Shown here piece by piece: positions 27,239-34,910 of a stretch of 64,000 nt of DNA. Location: contig CP054189.1 in NCBI GenBank assembly GCA_015709495.1, forward strand, positions 558,001 to 622,000, written 5' to 3'. The notes below the pieces were generated by a model that ran no database searches, was not told the origin of the DNA, and was given only the letters and a program-made list of their open reading frames with translations. The stretch comes from Chthonomonadaceae bacterium (GTDB lineage Bacteria; Armatimonadota; Fimbriimonadia; Fimbriimonadales; Fimbriimonadaceae). A program made the position numbers and the translations under genes. Positions within the stretch are counted from its first letter, which is position 1. Every line of letters starts with the position of its first letter.

Positions 27239-28144
27239 TTGGTACGCTCACGCACGACAACGGGTTCGCAGAGACTTGCGGCGGTCGCGCTATTGTCGAC
27301 GGTCGTCGTCGTGGGCGTCAAGGTCGTCACGGCTTGGGTGAGCGGGAGCGTGAGCGCGCTCGGCGAAGCGCTGCAATCGTCTGCCGACGTACTGATGTCG
27401 GTTCTGACTCTAGTGGTTCTCCGAGTTTCGGCGCTCCCCCCAGATCGGGAGCACCCTTATGGGCACGGCAAGGCCGAGATTCTCTCCAGCGCATTCCAAA
27501 TGCTGTTGATCCTCCTGACCAGCGTGTTTATCATCTGGGCGGCCTATCGAAGACTGTTATCCCCGGAGTCGATCCGGTGGGACTGGGCGGCTCTTGGAAT
27601 GGGATATGCGGTGATCTCCAACCTGATTGTCGCGAGGCACCTCACCCAGCGGAACCGCGAACTCGAGTCGCCTTCGCTCGCCGCTGAGAGCCTTCACCTA
27701 AGAACGGATGCCCTGATGTCGGGCGGGGTCCTGGTGGGACTCCTGCTCGTCGGAATGACCGGGATCGAGGCGATCGACTCCGGAGTGGCGATCCTCTTCG
27801 CGCTTGTCGCCATGTCGCTGGCCTTTCGGCAGCTCTACGCAAGCCTTCATCCCCTGATGGACGGAGCGCTCCCGGAGGACGAGATTCGGCGGCTCGAAAC
27901 AGCCCTGAACCTGCACCCCGAAGTGCGAGGGTTCCATAACCTCCGCGCCCGAAAGGTAGGGTCGCGCAGGTTCATCGAGCTCCACGTCATGCTCGACGAC
28001 GACCTCAGCTTTATCGAGGCGCATGACCTCGCCGAAGAGATCGAACGGGAGCTATCGCAGGAGTTTCCGGGGAGCCAAGTCAGCATCCACTACGAACCGC
28101 ACGAAGCGGAACTGGAACACCGCAAGAAGGAGCACGGCGAGTGA
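27239..28144 (+). CDS. Cation diffusion facilitator family transporter
   Basis: A 301-residue metal/proton antiporter. Six hydrophobic helices lie within residues 12-210, with a cytosolic C-terminal domain (about 215-295) containing HNLRARKVGSRRFIELHVMLD as in CDF proteins. The transport site in YiiP is Asp45-Asp49-His153-Asp157. Here the second pair is kept as His153 and Asp157, and Asp50 is present, but the first ligand position is Gln46 (ALQSSAD) rather than His or Asp. Metal choice therefore cannot be predicted. The start is a TTG at 27239; no better codon is available before the first helix. Confidence 0.92.
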   Translation: MVRSRTTTGSQRLAAVALLSTVVVVGVKVVTAWVSGSVSALGEALQSSADVLMSVLTLVVLRVSALPPDREHPYGHGKAEILSSAFQMLLILLTSVFIIWAAYRRLLSPESIRWDWAALGMGYAVISNLIVARHLTQRNRELESPSLAAESLHLRTDALMSGGVLVGLLLVGMTGIEAIDSGVAILFALVAMSLAFRQLYASLHPLMDGALPEDEIRRLETALNLHPEVRGFHNLRARKVGSRRFIELHVMLDDDLSFIEAHDLAEEIERELSQEFPGSQVSIHYEPHEAELEHRKKEHGE

Positions 28145-28145
28145 C

Positions 28146-28352
28146 TTATTCGGCTGCGGGCTTCGGCCGCTTGTCCCGGAAGCCGGGCAGGCGTCGACCC
28201 TTGTAATAGCCGTCGTTCGTCGCGTTGTGGTTCAAGTGGAACGACTCGCCGCCGACCTTACGCTCTTCCGTCACTTCGGGAAGCTCGGTCGTGTAGTGCG
28301 TCCTGCGCAAAGCGGTGCGCTGGTGGCTGTGGCGTCTTTTGGGCAGCGGCAT
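28146..28352 (-). CDS. rpmF: Ribosomal protein L32, cysteine-free form
   Basis: A 68-residue protein with the L32 start PLPKRRHSHQRTALRRTHY and the end GYYKGRRLPGF. In the zinc form four cysteines bind metal in two CxxC pairs; here those positions read EERKVGGES and NATNDG, so no zinc can be held. The C-terminus carries about 12 extra Lys/Pro-rich residues. It lies 26 bp after rpmG on the same strand, and its stop is 1 bp from the stop of the convergent CDF gene. Confidence 0.93.
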   Translation of the reverse strand: MPLPKRRHSHQRTALRRTHYTTELPEVTEERKVGGESFHLNHNATNDGYYKGRRLPGFRDKRPKPAAE

Positions 28353-28378
28353 GGTTTCGGTCCTCGTTCAAAAATTCG

Positions 28379-28546
28379 TTACTTCTTCTCGCGGTGCAGC
28401 GTCATTTTGCGAAGGTTCGGGTTGAATTTCATCAACTCCAAGCGGTCCTTCGTGTTGTTCTTGTTCTTCGTCGTCGTGTAATAGTTCTTACCGTCCTCGG
28501 TACACACGATTCGAATGATCTCTCGGGCTTCGCCTTTTTTCGCCAT
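28379..28546 (-). CDS. rpmG: Ribosomal protein L33, cysteine-poor form
   Basis: A 55-residue protein: [20 protein letters not shown], then [21 protein letters not shown], the standard L33 pattern. Only one Cys remains and the CxxC pairs of the zinc form are missing, as in the L32 gene next door. The ATG at 28546 follows AGAGGTG at a good distance. An in-frame ATG further upstream at 28579 would add 11 residues that cover the leader hairpin and do not look like L33. Confidence 0.95.
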   Translation of the reverse strand: MAKKGEAREIIRIVCTEDGKNYYTTTKNKNNTKDRLELMKFNPNLRKMTLHREKK

Positions 28547-28558
28547 GTCGCACCTCTC

Positions 28559-28577
28559 GCTGGGCGAAACACCCAGC
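28559..28577 (-). promoter_or_regulatory. Leader hairpin of rpmG
   Basis: Read on the minus strand, GCTGGG and CCCAGC form a perfect 6-bp stem around a 7-nt loop, ending 12 nt before the rpmG ATG. From the promoter position it would lie almost at the 5' end of the mRNA. It could stabilise the transcript or be a binding site for feedback control; neither is shown. Confidence 0.5.
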
Positions 28578-28587
28578 AAGGCTTTAG

Positions 28588-28617
28588 ATTATGCCCTCTT
28601 GGCCGCATGGATTTCAA
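28588..28617 (-). promoter_or_regulatory. Sigma-70-type promoter of rpmG-rpmF
   Basis: On the minus strand TTGAAA (28617-28612) and CATAAT (28593-28588) are separated by 18 bp. Each matches the consensus at four or five of six positions. The start point would be near 28581, leaving a leader of about 35 nt that holds the hairpin. Confidence 0.6.
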
Positions 28618-28645
28618 TGTCGCGTCGGGACCGGGGCGAGGCCGG

Positions 28646-28651
28646 TACAAT
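28646..28651 (+). promoter_or_regulatory. -10 hexamer of the tRNA-Leu gene
   Basis: TACAAT ends 10 nt before the first base of the mature tRNA, so the primary transcript would have only a few extra 5' nucleotides. No -35 match is clear. Confidence 0.5.
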
Positions 28652-28661
28652 TCGGTCCCGG

Positions 28662-28747
28662 GCCCGGGTGGCGGAACGGTAGACGCTGCGGACTTAAAAT
28701 CCGCTGGCCGCAAGGTCGTGTGGGTTCGAATCCCACCCCGGGCACCA
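28662..28747 (+). tRNA. tRNA-Leu (anticodon TAA)
   Basis: An 86-nt class II tRNA including an encoded CCA. The acceptor stem is GCCCGGG with CCCGGGC, the discriminator base is A, the D-loop region is TGGCGGAACGGTAGACGC, the anticodon loop is ACTTAAAAT with anticodon TAA, the variable arm is TGGCCGCAAGGTCGT and the T-loop is GGTTCGAATC. The long variable arm and the discriminator A suit leucine. It reads UUA codons and, by wobble, UUG. The pcp gene starts 7 bp downstream, so the 3' end is probably made by processing. Confidence 0.97.
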
Positions 28748-28754
28748 TAGCGCG

Positions 28755-29297
28755 ATGCATGATTCCCTCGATTCGGTATTTGTGACGGGCTTCGGTCCCT
28801 TTCGCTCCGTCGTCCATAACTCCTCCGAAGCGGTCGCGCCGCTCTTGGGGTTCGAGCACCGCATCTTGGACGTGACTTTCGAAGCCATCGAGGAGTTCTT
28901 GGCGACCTTTCCGAGAGATCGGAGACGGGTTCTCATGCTTCTGGGCCATTCGAGCTTCTGCGTGCTGCCCCAGTTGGAGTGCTTGGCAAAGAACTTCATG
29001 GGCGAGCTTTGCGACAATCAGGGGGTGCAGTTCGGGCCCGGCCCCATCGACCTGGCGGGTCCAAGTCAACGGGCCGGGACCTTGTGGAGAAAGGCTCTTT
29101 CGGCGGCGCCCCACGATGAGTTCGAGGTCAGCACGGACGCGGGCAAGTACCTCTGCAATTACCTGTATTACCGCGCGCTCGCTGAGTTCCCCGATTGGCG
29201 AGTCGGGTTCTTGCACCTCCCCCCGCTCGACGTTCTCGGCGTCGGAGAACAGGCGCGGCGGGCGCAATCGGCGCTGGAATGGGAGTTTCCAAGTTAG
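28755..29297 (+). CDS. pcp: Pyroglutamyl-peptidase I-like protein (peptidase C15)
   Basis: A 180-residue cysteine peptidase that removes N-terminal pyroglutamate. It begins VFVTGFGPF, a strong C15 mark. The catalytic triad can be placed: Glu75 in ECLAKN (compare ERVAIN), Cys134 in [14 protein letters not shown] and His154 in GFLHLPPLD. The protein is about 30 residues shorter than the usual 200-215 and diverges in the central substrate loop, so specificity may differ. It follows the tRNA gene by 7 bp with no ribosome-binding sequence, and may be transcribed with it. Confidence 0.85.
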   Translation: MHDSLDSVFVTGFGPFRSVVHNSSEAVAPLLGFEHRILDVTFEAIEEFLATFPRDRRRVLMLLGHSSFCVLPQLECLAKNFMGELCDNQGVQFGPGPIDLAGPSQRAGTLWRKALSAAPHDEFEVSTDAGKYLCNYLYYRALAEFPDWRVGFLHLPPLDVLGVGEQARRAQSALEWEFPS

Positions 29298-29338
29298 GCA
29301 TCGATTCTGAGCCGTTCGCGGAGACTCGGCTCAAACGG

Positions 29339-29344
29339 TACACT
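29339..29344 (+). promoter_or_regulatory. -10-like hexamer 10 nt before tyrS
   Basis: TACACT ends 10 nt before the tyrS ATG at 29355. With a start point about 7 nt downstream the leader would be only a few nucleotides, so no T-box or attenuator can precede the gene. Confidence 0.5.
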
Positions 29345-29354
29345 TCCCGCTTCG

Positions 29355-30563
29355 ATGACCATTGACGAGCAACTCGCATTCCTCAGGCGCGGAACGACCG
29401 AAATTATCAGCGAAGAGGACCTCGCAAACAAGCTGCGAGCCGGAAAGAGCCTTCGCGTCAAGCTTGGAGTCGATCCGACCGTGGCTCATGTAACTCTGGG
29501 ATGGGCCGTCGTACTCAGGAAGCTGAGGGACTTCCAACGCCTCGGCCATACGGCGTGCCTCGTCATCGGAGACTTCACCGCGCGAATCGGCGACCCCAGC
29601 GGAAAGAGCAAGACCCGTCCCCAACTCAGCCGTGAAGAAGTCGTCGCCAACGTCCGCGAGATCGAAAAGCAACTCTACAAGATCCTTGACCCCGACCGCA
29701 CCGAGATCAGCTACAACGCCGACTGGCTCGGTTCGATGAGCTTCGAAGACGTAATTCGACTGGCGTCGCAAGTGACCGTCGCTCGAATCCTTGAGCGAGA
29801 CGACTTCGAAAAGCGCTTGAGTGAACAGCGGCCCATCGCCCTTCACGAAATCCTCTACCCCCTCTGCCAAGCCTACGATTCGGTCGCGTTGAAAGCCGAC
29901 ATCGAACTGGGAGGCACCGACCAGAAGTTCAACAACCTCCTCGGCCGGCACCTTCAACCCCACTTCGATCAAGAGGGCCAGGTCGTCATGCTGTGCCCGT
30001 TGCTTGTGGGCACCGACGGCAAGGAGAAGATGTCCCAGTCGCTCGGCAACTACATCGGCATCACCGAGGAACCCAACGAAATCTTTGGCAAGGCAATGTC
30101 GATCCCGGACGAGGTCATGGCGAACTGGTTCGAGCTCTGCACCGACGTGCCTTTGCCTGAAGTCGAGCGGATGATGGCGGAGTGCAAGGCGGGTCAACTC
30201 AACCCCCGCGACGCCAAACGCCGATTGGCCAGGGAGATCGTCGCCCTGTACCACTCCGAACAAGCCGCTGAGGAAGCGGACCGGTACTTCATCGAAGTCT
30301 TCAGTAAGCGCGAGCAGCCTGTCGAAGCCGCTGAAACCCTTCTGCCGCCCGACCTGATTCAGGACGGTGCAGTTTCCCTCCCCCACTTGATCCACGGGCT
30401 TGGCATGGCGAAGTCCGTGAGCGCGGCCCGCGATCTGATCAAGCAAGGCGGGGTTTCGTTGGATGGAGAGAAATTCACCGACCCGTTTGGAAAAGTCGAG
30501 GCCGAGGCTCTCCGAGGAAGGGTGCTTCGCGTGGGCAAGCACAGGTTCGCCCAGATCAAGTAG
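29355..30563 (+). CDS. tyrS: Tyrosyl-tRNA synthetase with altered HIGH motif
   Basis: A 402-residue class I synthetase of the DPTxxxxLGH type. LGVDPTVAHVTLGWAVVLRKL (residues 37-57) covers the HIGH motif; the usual HLGH reads TLGW (47-50), so both histidines are replaced, by Thr and Trp. The rest is normal: IGDFTARIGDPSGKSKTRP, LYPLCQAYDSVALKADIELGGTDQKFN and KMSQS near 225 for KMSKS. An S4 RNA-binding domain ends the protein (about 335-400). It is the only tyrS in the window. The changed signature deserves attention because those histidines stabilise the adenylation transition state. Confidence 0.95.
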   Translation: MTIDEQLAFLRRGTTEIISEEDLANKLRAGKSLRVKLGVDPTVAHVTLGWAVVLRKLRDFQRLGHTACLVIGDFTARIGDPSGKSKTRPQLSREEVVANVREIEKQLYKILDPDRTEISYNADWLGSMSFEDVIRLASQVTVARILERDDFEKRLSEQRPIALHEILYPLCQAYDSVALKADIELGGTDQKFNNLLGRHLQPHFDQEGQVVMLCPLLVGTDGKEKMSQSLGNYIGITEEPNEIFGKAMSIPDEVMANWFELCTDVPLPEVERMMAECKAGQLNPRDAKRRLAREIVALYHSEQAAEEADRYFIEVFSKREQPVEAAETLLPPDLIQDGAVSLPHLIHGLGMAKSVSAARDLIKQGGVSLDGEKFTDPFGKVEAEALRGRVLRVGKHRFAQIK

Positions 30564-30582
30564 ACCGAGGTACGCAAAAGCG

Positions 30583-31344
30583 TTAGAGCCTTCGAATCTC
30601 AATCTTGCGGAATTCGCAGGGCGAACTCTCCGATTGGAGCGCGATCCAGCCCGACCGCAACGCCGATTCGCCCTTCGCGGAGTCGAGAAGACGCTTGGCG
30701 TCGGCGTCAGAGGGATCAAGCTGCGCGCCGCTGTATTCCAGAACCGTCTGCCCTTCGATGCGATGCAGGATGGTCCCGTCCGCCCGCACTTCGATCTCCG
30801 CTTTCACCCATCGATCGCCGTGGTACGTGCTCGAAGAAGAATCGGTGCAATGCTGGGTCCACAGCTTGCCCTGATAGAAGATGTGCGTTCCCGGTGTGCA
30901 GATGTTCCCGGTGGATCGCGGGTCCTTACCGTTGCCGCCCAGTAGCTGCATTTCGAGCGAAACGGGAAAGTCCTGATCCTTGCGAAGGGTTTTCGGGTCC
31001 TGGCAGTGAAACATGATCCCGCTGTTGCGAAAAGCCCAACCGGGCCCGTCGGGAAGCTGGTCTCCGAAGAACCTGTACTCCAACCTAAGGACGTAGCTCG
31101 AATACGGGGTCCTGCAAAAGAGATGCCCGAAGCGGCCCTTGAACTGCCCTCCGTATCCGTCATAACTGACCTGAATCGCCCCGCCGGAGACTCGAAACGT
31201 GTCGGCGAAGTTCTCGCCGAACTCGTATCCGGTGATTTTGGCGGTCCACCCGTCCAAGTTTCGACCGTTGAAGATCGGCGTCCAAGCCGCCTCCTGCGGG
31301 GGAACCTGCGCGAGCGCGAGACAGGCCAAGAGCGTGGGGATCAA
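30583..31344 (-). CDS. DUF1080 family protein (secreted, glycoside-related), first copy
   Basis: A 253-residue protein with a short hydrophobic N-terminus (IPTLLACLALAQVPP). The sequence shows the DUF1080/3-keto-disaccharide hydrolase pattern: WTPIFNGRNLDGWTAKI, FGHLFCRTPYSSYVLRLEYRF, SGIMFHCQDP, LEMQLLGGNG and the C-terminal GWIALQSESSPCEFRKIEIR. Such proteins have a concanavalin-like beta sandwich and act on sugar glycosides in several phyla. Its ATG is at 31344. A second copy follows upstream with 34 bp between, so they are neighbours on one transcript. Confidence 0.85.
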   Translation of the reverse strand: MIPTLLACLALAQVPPQEAAWTPIFNGRNLDGWTAKITGYEFGENFADTFRVSGGAIQVSYDGYGGQFKGRFGHLFCRTPYSSYVLRLEYRFFGDQLPDGPGWAFRNSGIMFHCQDPKTLRKDQDFPVSLEMQLLGGNGKDPRSTGNICTPGTHIFYQGKLWTQHCTDSSSSTYHGDRWVKAEIEVRADGTILHRIEGQTVLEYSGAQLDPSDADAKRLLDSAKGESALRSGWIALQSESSPCEFRKIEIRRL

Positions 31345-31378
31345 GTCGAGAGCTCCCTCCTACTCCAGCCGCCCCCCC

Positions 31379-32038
31379 TCACTGGATCGGCCTGATCTTG
31401 ACGTTTCGGAAGGAAACGACGCCATGATCCCCCTGAATGCCGATGCTGCCGACCTTGGACTTGGCGAACATCGGATAGCGCACGAACTTACTCTCTTCGA
31501 CCCGTTTCCAGAACTCTGGGCTGTCGATCACGAACTCGTAATAGAGGGTCCCGTTCAGGTGCGTCCGGCATTTCTCGGGACTCACGAGGAGTCTCAGGTG
31601 GTTCCAATCTCCGGGCGGGCGAGCGGCATCGACCGGGGACGAATAGAGTTGGTAGAGCCAACCCGTCTTTTCCGCGGGCGCGTCGCCCACATGGTCGTAG
31701 ATTTGAATCTCCGGTCCGGAGTGCCAAGTCTGCTCGCCCTCGTCGGTGACCCGAAACAGCACACCGCTGTTACCGCGCTTGGTCAGGCGGAACTCAAGCG
31801 ACAATTCGAACCACTGAAACTTCTCGTCGGTCACGATGTCGCCCGCAGTAGCGGGATCAACGCTCGTCAAGATGCCGTCTTCGACCTTCCAGCCGGGGCC
31901 GACGGTCTTCGATTTGAAGTTGTGCCAGCCTTGCGTGGTCTTCCCGTCGAACAGCAGCTTCCACCCCTGCTGCGCCTCGTCCGGCGTGAGAGTGTTGGGG
32001 CCCTGCAGGAGGGCGATGGCTAGCAATAACGCGCTCAT
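31379..32038 (-). CDS. DUF1080 family protein (secreted, glycoside-related), second copy
   Basis: A 219-residue relative of the protein encoded at 30583. It has a signal-like N-terminus (ALLLAIALLQG), then GWKLLFDGKTTQGWHNF, FQWFELSLEFRLTKRGNSGVLFRV, a GPEIQIYDH segment, RPPGDWNHLRLLV and the end IGIQGDHGVVSFRNVKIRP. The latter motifs (gnsGvlfR, EiQiyD, GdW N) are the usual DUF1080 landmarks and are better kept here than in the first copy. The two copies are far from identical, so the duplication is old or they were acquired separately. Confidence 0.88.
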   Translation of the reverse strand: MSALLLAIALLQGPNTLTPDEAQQGWKLLFDGKTTQGWHNFKSKTVGPGWKVEDGILTSVDPATAGDIVTDEKFQWFELSLEFRLTKRGNSGVLFRVTDEGEQTWHSGPEIQIYDHVGDAPAEKTGWLYQLYSSPVDAARPPGDWNHLRLLVSPEKCRTHLNGTLYYEFVIDSPEFWKRVEESKFVRYPMFAKSKVGSIGIQGDHGVVSFRNVKIRPIQ

Positions 32039-32074
32039 GCCGCCATTTTGCCAGAATCCCCCTCCAAGAGCAAC

Positions 32075-32542
32075 CTATCCTGAGTAGAACGCGGCGTAGT
32101 AATCCCATGCTGGGTCGACGCCCTGCCGTACAAGGCTCACCTGGCCGATGTGGTACCAATCTTCCGTCGCGATGTCGATGAGCTGGGACGCCAGCGACTG
32201 CTCGCCGGAATAGACGGTCCGTATCGTGTCGTCGGGCGACTTCCCCTCGGTGAACTCCTTCAGCCACAGCATCCGTTCGGCGTGCGTCGAGCGGAGGAGG
32301 TTGAGAAGCTGCTCGGGCGAGAGATTCGCCTCGGGTCGGTACGATTCGTAGTCAGGCTCGGTTCCTTGAAGCAAGACCGGGCAGACGCGGTCCGAGATCA
32401 CGAGGTGCTCCAGCGTCTCGCGGGGAGACTTGACGTTGGGATAGGGCTTGGCGTCCCATTGCTCCGGGGTCAGCCCGTCCACAAGTTTGAAAAACCAAGT
32501 CCGGGAGTGGTCGATAGATTGAAGAAATGGATCAAGATTCAT
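32075..32542 (-). CDS. DinB-family four-helix metalloprotein
   Basis: A 155-residue protein of the DinB/YfiT-like fold. The pattern is HSRTWFFKLVDGLTPEQWDAKP, then LEHLVISDRV with the first metal histidine, and LIDIATEDWYHIGQVSLVRQ with the second motif HIGQ near residue 132. These four-helix bundles bind one metal ion; many are thiol-dependent transferases (bacillithiol, mycothiol) but function is not predictable here. It precedes the DUF1080 genes on the same strand with a 36-bp gap. Confidence 0.85.
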   Translation of the reverse strand: MNLDPFLQSIDHSRTWFFKLVDGLTPEQWDAKPYPNVKSPRETLEHLVISDRVCPVLLQGTEPDYESYRPEANLSPEQLLNLLRSTHAERMLWLKEFTEGKSPDDTIRTVYSGEQSLASQLIDIATEDWYHIGQVSLVRQGVDPAWDYYAAFYSG

Positions 32543-32551
32543 GTAGACATG

Positions 32552-32557
32552 ATACTA
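32552..32557 (-). promoter_or_regulatory. -10-like hexamer 9 nt before the DinB gene
   Basis: On the minus strand TAGTAT ends 9 nt before the ATG at 32542; the overlapping TATCAT would be 6 nt away. The AT-rich stretch behind it (AATTTTATG) stands out in this GC-rich DNA. Confidence 0.5.
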
Positions 32558-32675
32558 CATAAAATTGCTCTGCTTCGCGCAATTGACGCGAAAAAAATGT
32601 GCAGGATGGCGAATGAGGCCATCGCCGCGCCGGGGTTCGATCTTGGCGCTCCTCGTACAGGCAGGGGCCACGGAA

Positions 32676-34469
32676 TTACGTAATCGATCGGGGCGGCGCC
32701 TGCGATCCCTGGAGAATCACGTCGGCTACGGCGTAAGAGCGCCGGATATCCTGCAAACACACCTTGGCTCTCTGCCCCACGTGCCCGACGCCGTCCAACA
32801 GCTCGACGTAATATCCGTTGTCGGTCCAACCGACGATCTTCCCCGTGTGCTCGAAAGCGGAGCGTCGCACGTTGGCCTCAACCACCTGCGCGCGGCGATA
32901 GCCCATGAACTCCCGGTCGAACTCGTCGGTCGCGCCTGAACGGATCTCGTACTCCTCGTATTCCAAGTCGAAGTTGGCGCGAATGTAGATTCCGCGCTGC
33001 ATCTCGTGCTCGAGGAGTTCGACGTTTTCGCCGTCGATTCCGATGAGGGCCTCCACGACCGCGGGGTGGCATTCGACAAGGAACGCGTTTCCGGGCTCGT
33101 TGACCTTCCGCCACATGTCGTGTTCGATCCAAATCGATACCGTGTCCTTCGAATGGATGCGTCCACGCCCCAAACACATCGGGCAGATTTCGGTGATCGC
33201 TTCGGTGACCGATTCGCCGGTTCGCTTGCGAGTGATTTCGACGAGCCCCAGCGAGGACACACGGCCCACGCGAGTGCGCGCCCGGTCTTGCGCCAACCTT
33301 GCCTTGAAGTGTTCGAGCAACACCTTCCGGTCGGATTCGGCCTCCATGTCGATAAAGTCGATCACGATGATGCCGCCCATATCGCGAAGGCGCAATTGCC
33401 GGCAGACTTCGTCCGCAGCCTCCAGATTGGCCTTGAGAATCGTGTCGCTTAGCGAGGTCGAGCCGATCTGCTTGCCCGTATTGATGTCGATCGCCGTGAG
33501 GGCCTCCATTTCATCGACCACCAAGTACCCGCCGGACTTCAGCCAGACCTTGTGCTGCAAAAGCCGCTCCAAGTCGCGCTCGATCCCGTAGGCGTCGAAC
33601 ACGGGAACGTCCTTGTCGTAAAGCTGAATCTTTTCCTTCATGCTCGGAGCGATCAGCTTGGCGATCAGGTGGACCTTCTCATACTCGTCCGGATCGTCGA
33701 TCACCATGCGGTCGATCTCCTCGGCGAACATGTCGCGGACCGTTCGATACAGCAGAGTTTGGTCCCGATGGACACAGGCGGGGGCTCGCACCCGCTTTGC
33801 GTTCTCGAGGGTTTGCGCCCACACCTGTCGCAAGAAAGCGATGTCGGCCTTCAGTTCGGCTTCGGTGCGGCCCTCGCACTCGGTCCGCATAATGAGCCCA
33901 AAGCCGTCCGGGACGATCTTCTCTCCGATCTTGCGGAGACGCTCGCGTTCGGCTCGCTCCTCGATCTTGCGGCTGACGCCGACATGAGCCGCTTCCGGCA
34001 TCACGACCACGTACCTGCCGGGAAGCGAGATCCGAGTCGTCACCCTCGCGCCCTTCGTCCCACGCGGCCCCTTGGTGACCTGCACCATGAGCTGCTGGCC
34101 GGGGCGAAGGAGGTCGGCGATTTTTCTTCGGCGAAGTTCGCTTCGCTTCAACGAAGCCGGCGAATTGTCGTTCGAGTCATCGGGGATGATGTCGGCCACA
34201 TAAAGGAAGGCGTTCCGCTCCAAGCCGATGTCCACGAAGGCGGCGTCCATGCCGGGGAGGACGTTCTGGACAATGCCCTTGAAGATCGAGCCCACGACTC
34301 TCTCGTCGCGTTCGACTCGGTATTCCATGAGGTCGCGGCCTTCGAGAACGGCGATGCGCGTCTCGCGGTTGGAGACGTTGACGATGATCTCAACATTCGG
34401 CGTCTTGAGGTGCCGCTTGGAGGTTGCCTTTGATTCAGTTTTCGTTCGGGTTGCGCGTGTCTTGCGCAT
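32676..34469 (-). CDS. rng: Ribonuclease E/G family endoribonuclease
   Basis: A 597-residue RNase. After a basic N-terminal 25 residues it has the S1 domain (VVGSIFKGIVQNVLPGMDAAFVDIG), the 5' sensor and DNase I-like catalytic domain with AIDINTG near 315 and IVIDFIDME near 360 providing the two magnesium aspartates, and a CPMC zinc-link near 430. A C-terminal piece of about 75 residues (YRRAQVVEANVRRSAFEHTGKI onward) resembles a TRAM/OB fold and is an addition to plain RNase G. It has no long acidic degradosome tail. RplU and RpmA, common neighbours, are not here. Confidence 0.95.
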   Translation of the reverse strand: MRKTRATRTKTESKATSKRHLKTPNVEIIVNVSNRETRIAVLEGRDLMEYRVERDERVVGSIFKGIVQNVLPGMDAAFVDIGLERNAFLYVADIIPDDSNDNSPASLKRSELRRRKIADLLRPGQQLMVQVTKGPRGTKGARVTTRISLPGRYVVVMPEAAHVGVSRKIEERAERERLRKIGEKIVPDGFGLIMRTECEGRTEAELKADIAFLRQVWAQTLENAKRVRAPACVHRDQTLLYRTVRDMFAEEIDRMVIDDPDEYEKVHLIAKLIAPSMKEKIQLYDKDVPVFDAYGIERDLERLLQHKVWLKSGGYLVVDEMEALTAIDINTGKQIGSTSLSDTILKANLEAADEVCRQLRLRDMGGIIVIDFIDMEAESDRKVLLEHFKARLAQDRARTRVGRVSSLGLVEITRKRTGESVTEAITEICPMCLGRGRIHSKDTVSIWIEHDMWRKVNEPGNAFLVECHPAVVEALIGIDGENVELLEHEMQRGIYIRANFDLEYEEYEIRSGATDEFDREFMGYRRAQVVEANVRRSAFEHTGKIVGWTDNGYYVELLDGVGHVGQRAKVCLQDIRRSYAVADVILQGSQAPPRSIT

Positions 34470-34539
34470 AGGTCAAAAATCGGTCCTTAGTTGCTCGCGA
34501 GAGTCGGTCGGTCGGAGGGCGCTCGCTGCGTAGTGTCGT

Positions 34540-34545
34540 AGTGTA
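34540..34545 (-). promoter_or_regulatory. -10-like hexamer of the RNase E/G gene
   Basis: TACACT on the minus strand lies 70 nt before the ATG at 34469, leaving a real leader of about 65 nt. The leader includes a tandem CCGACCGACCGAC. A second similar block follows immediately upstream. Confidence 0.35.
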
Positions 34546-34564
34546 CCGCTTAGCGCCGGTTTGG

Positions 34565-34570
34565 TATCTT
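34565..34570 (+). promoter_or_regulatory. -10-like hexamer 10 nt before the fmdB-like gene
   Basis: TATCTT ends 10 nt before the ATG at 34581. An in-frame ATT/ATG-like earlier start at 34569 would overlap it and is less likely. Confidence 0.4.
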
Positions 34571-34580
34571 GAACTCGACG

Positions 34581-34910
34581 ATGCCGATCTACGAGTGGCT
34601 CTGCGCGAGTTGCGGCAGAAGGTTCAGTACGTTCTCTTCTGTTTCGGAAGCCAGCGTCAATCCCCCGTGCCCCGCGTGCGGTCTCGACGAAACTTCCCGT
34701 GTCGTCAGCCGCTTCGCAGTCGGGAGGACCGAGGACCAAAGGCTCGGCCAGTTGTCCGATCGGCTGGAAACCTTCGGTGAGCCGGACTCGCTTCAAGGGA
34801 TGCGGGAGCTAGTTCGGGAGGCTGGCCAAGCTCTGGACGAGGGACTGGGAGACGACATGGTGTCCCTTTTCGACCACGATTCGGAGGAAGAAACATCTTC
34901 GGCGGAGTGA
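34581..34910 (+). CDS. FmdB-family zinc-ribbon protein
   Basis: A 109-residue protein whose first 45 residues are the FmdB zinc ribbon: MPIYEWLCASCGRRF, then PPCPACG, giving two CxxC pairs for one zinc ion. The rest is acidic and helical with no known domain. FmdB proteins were named for a presumed regulator in methylotrophs, but they are widespread and mostly unstudied. The last 4 bases overlap the GTG start of the YihY-like gene, and the gene is divergent from the RNase E/G gene across 111 bp. Confidence 0.88.
   Translation: MPIYEWLCASCGRRFSTFSSVSEASVNPPCPACGLDETSRVVSRFAVGRTEDQRLGQLSDRLETFGEPDSLQGMRELVREAGQALDEGLGDDMVSLFDHDSEEETSSAE

Noticed and set aside
29298-29354. T-box or attenuator leader before tyrS
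   Set aside because: Only 57 bp separate pcp and tyrS and the -10-like hexamer is 10 nt from the ATG, so there is no space for a leader RNA.
29331-30719. A 462-codon minus-strand frame opposite tyrS
   Set aside because: Antisense shadow of tyrS; no start signal and no family resemblance.
30583-32038. The two DUF1080 genes as a recent tandem duplication
   Set aside because: They share only family landmarks and differ in length and most residues, so no recent duplication is visible.
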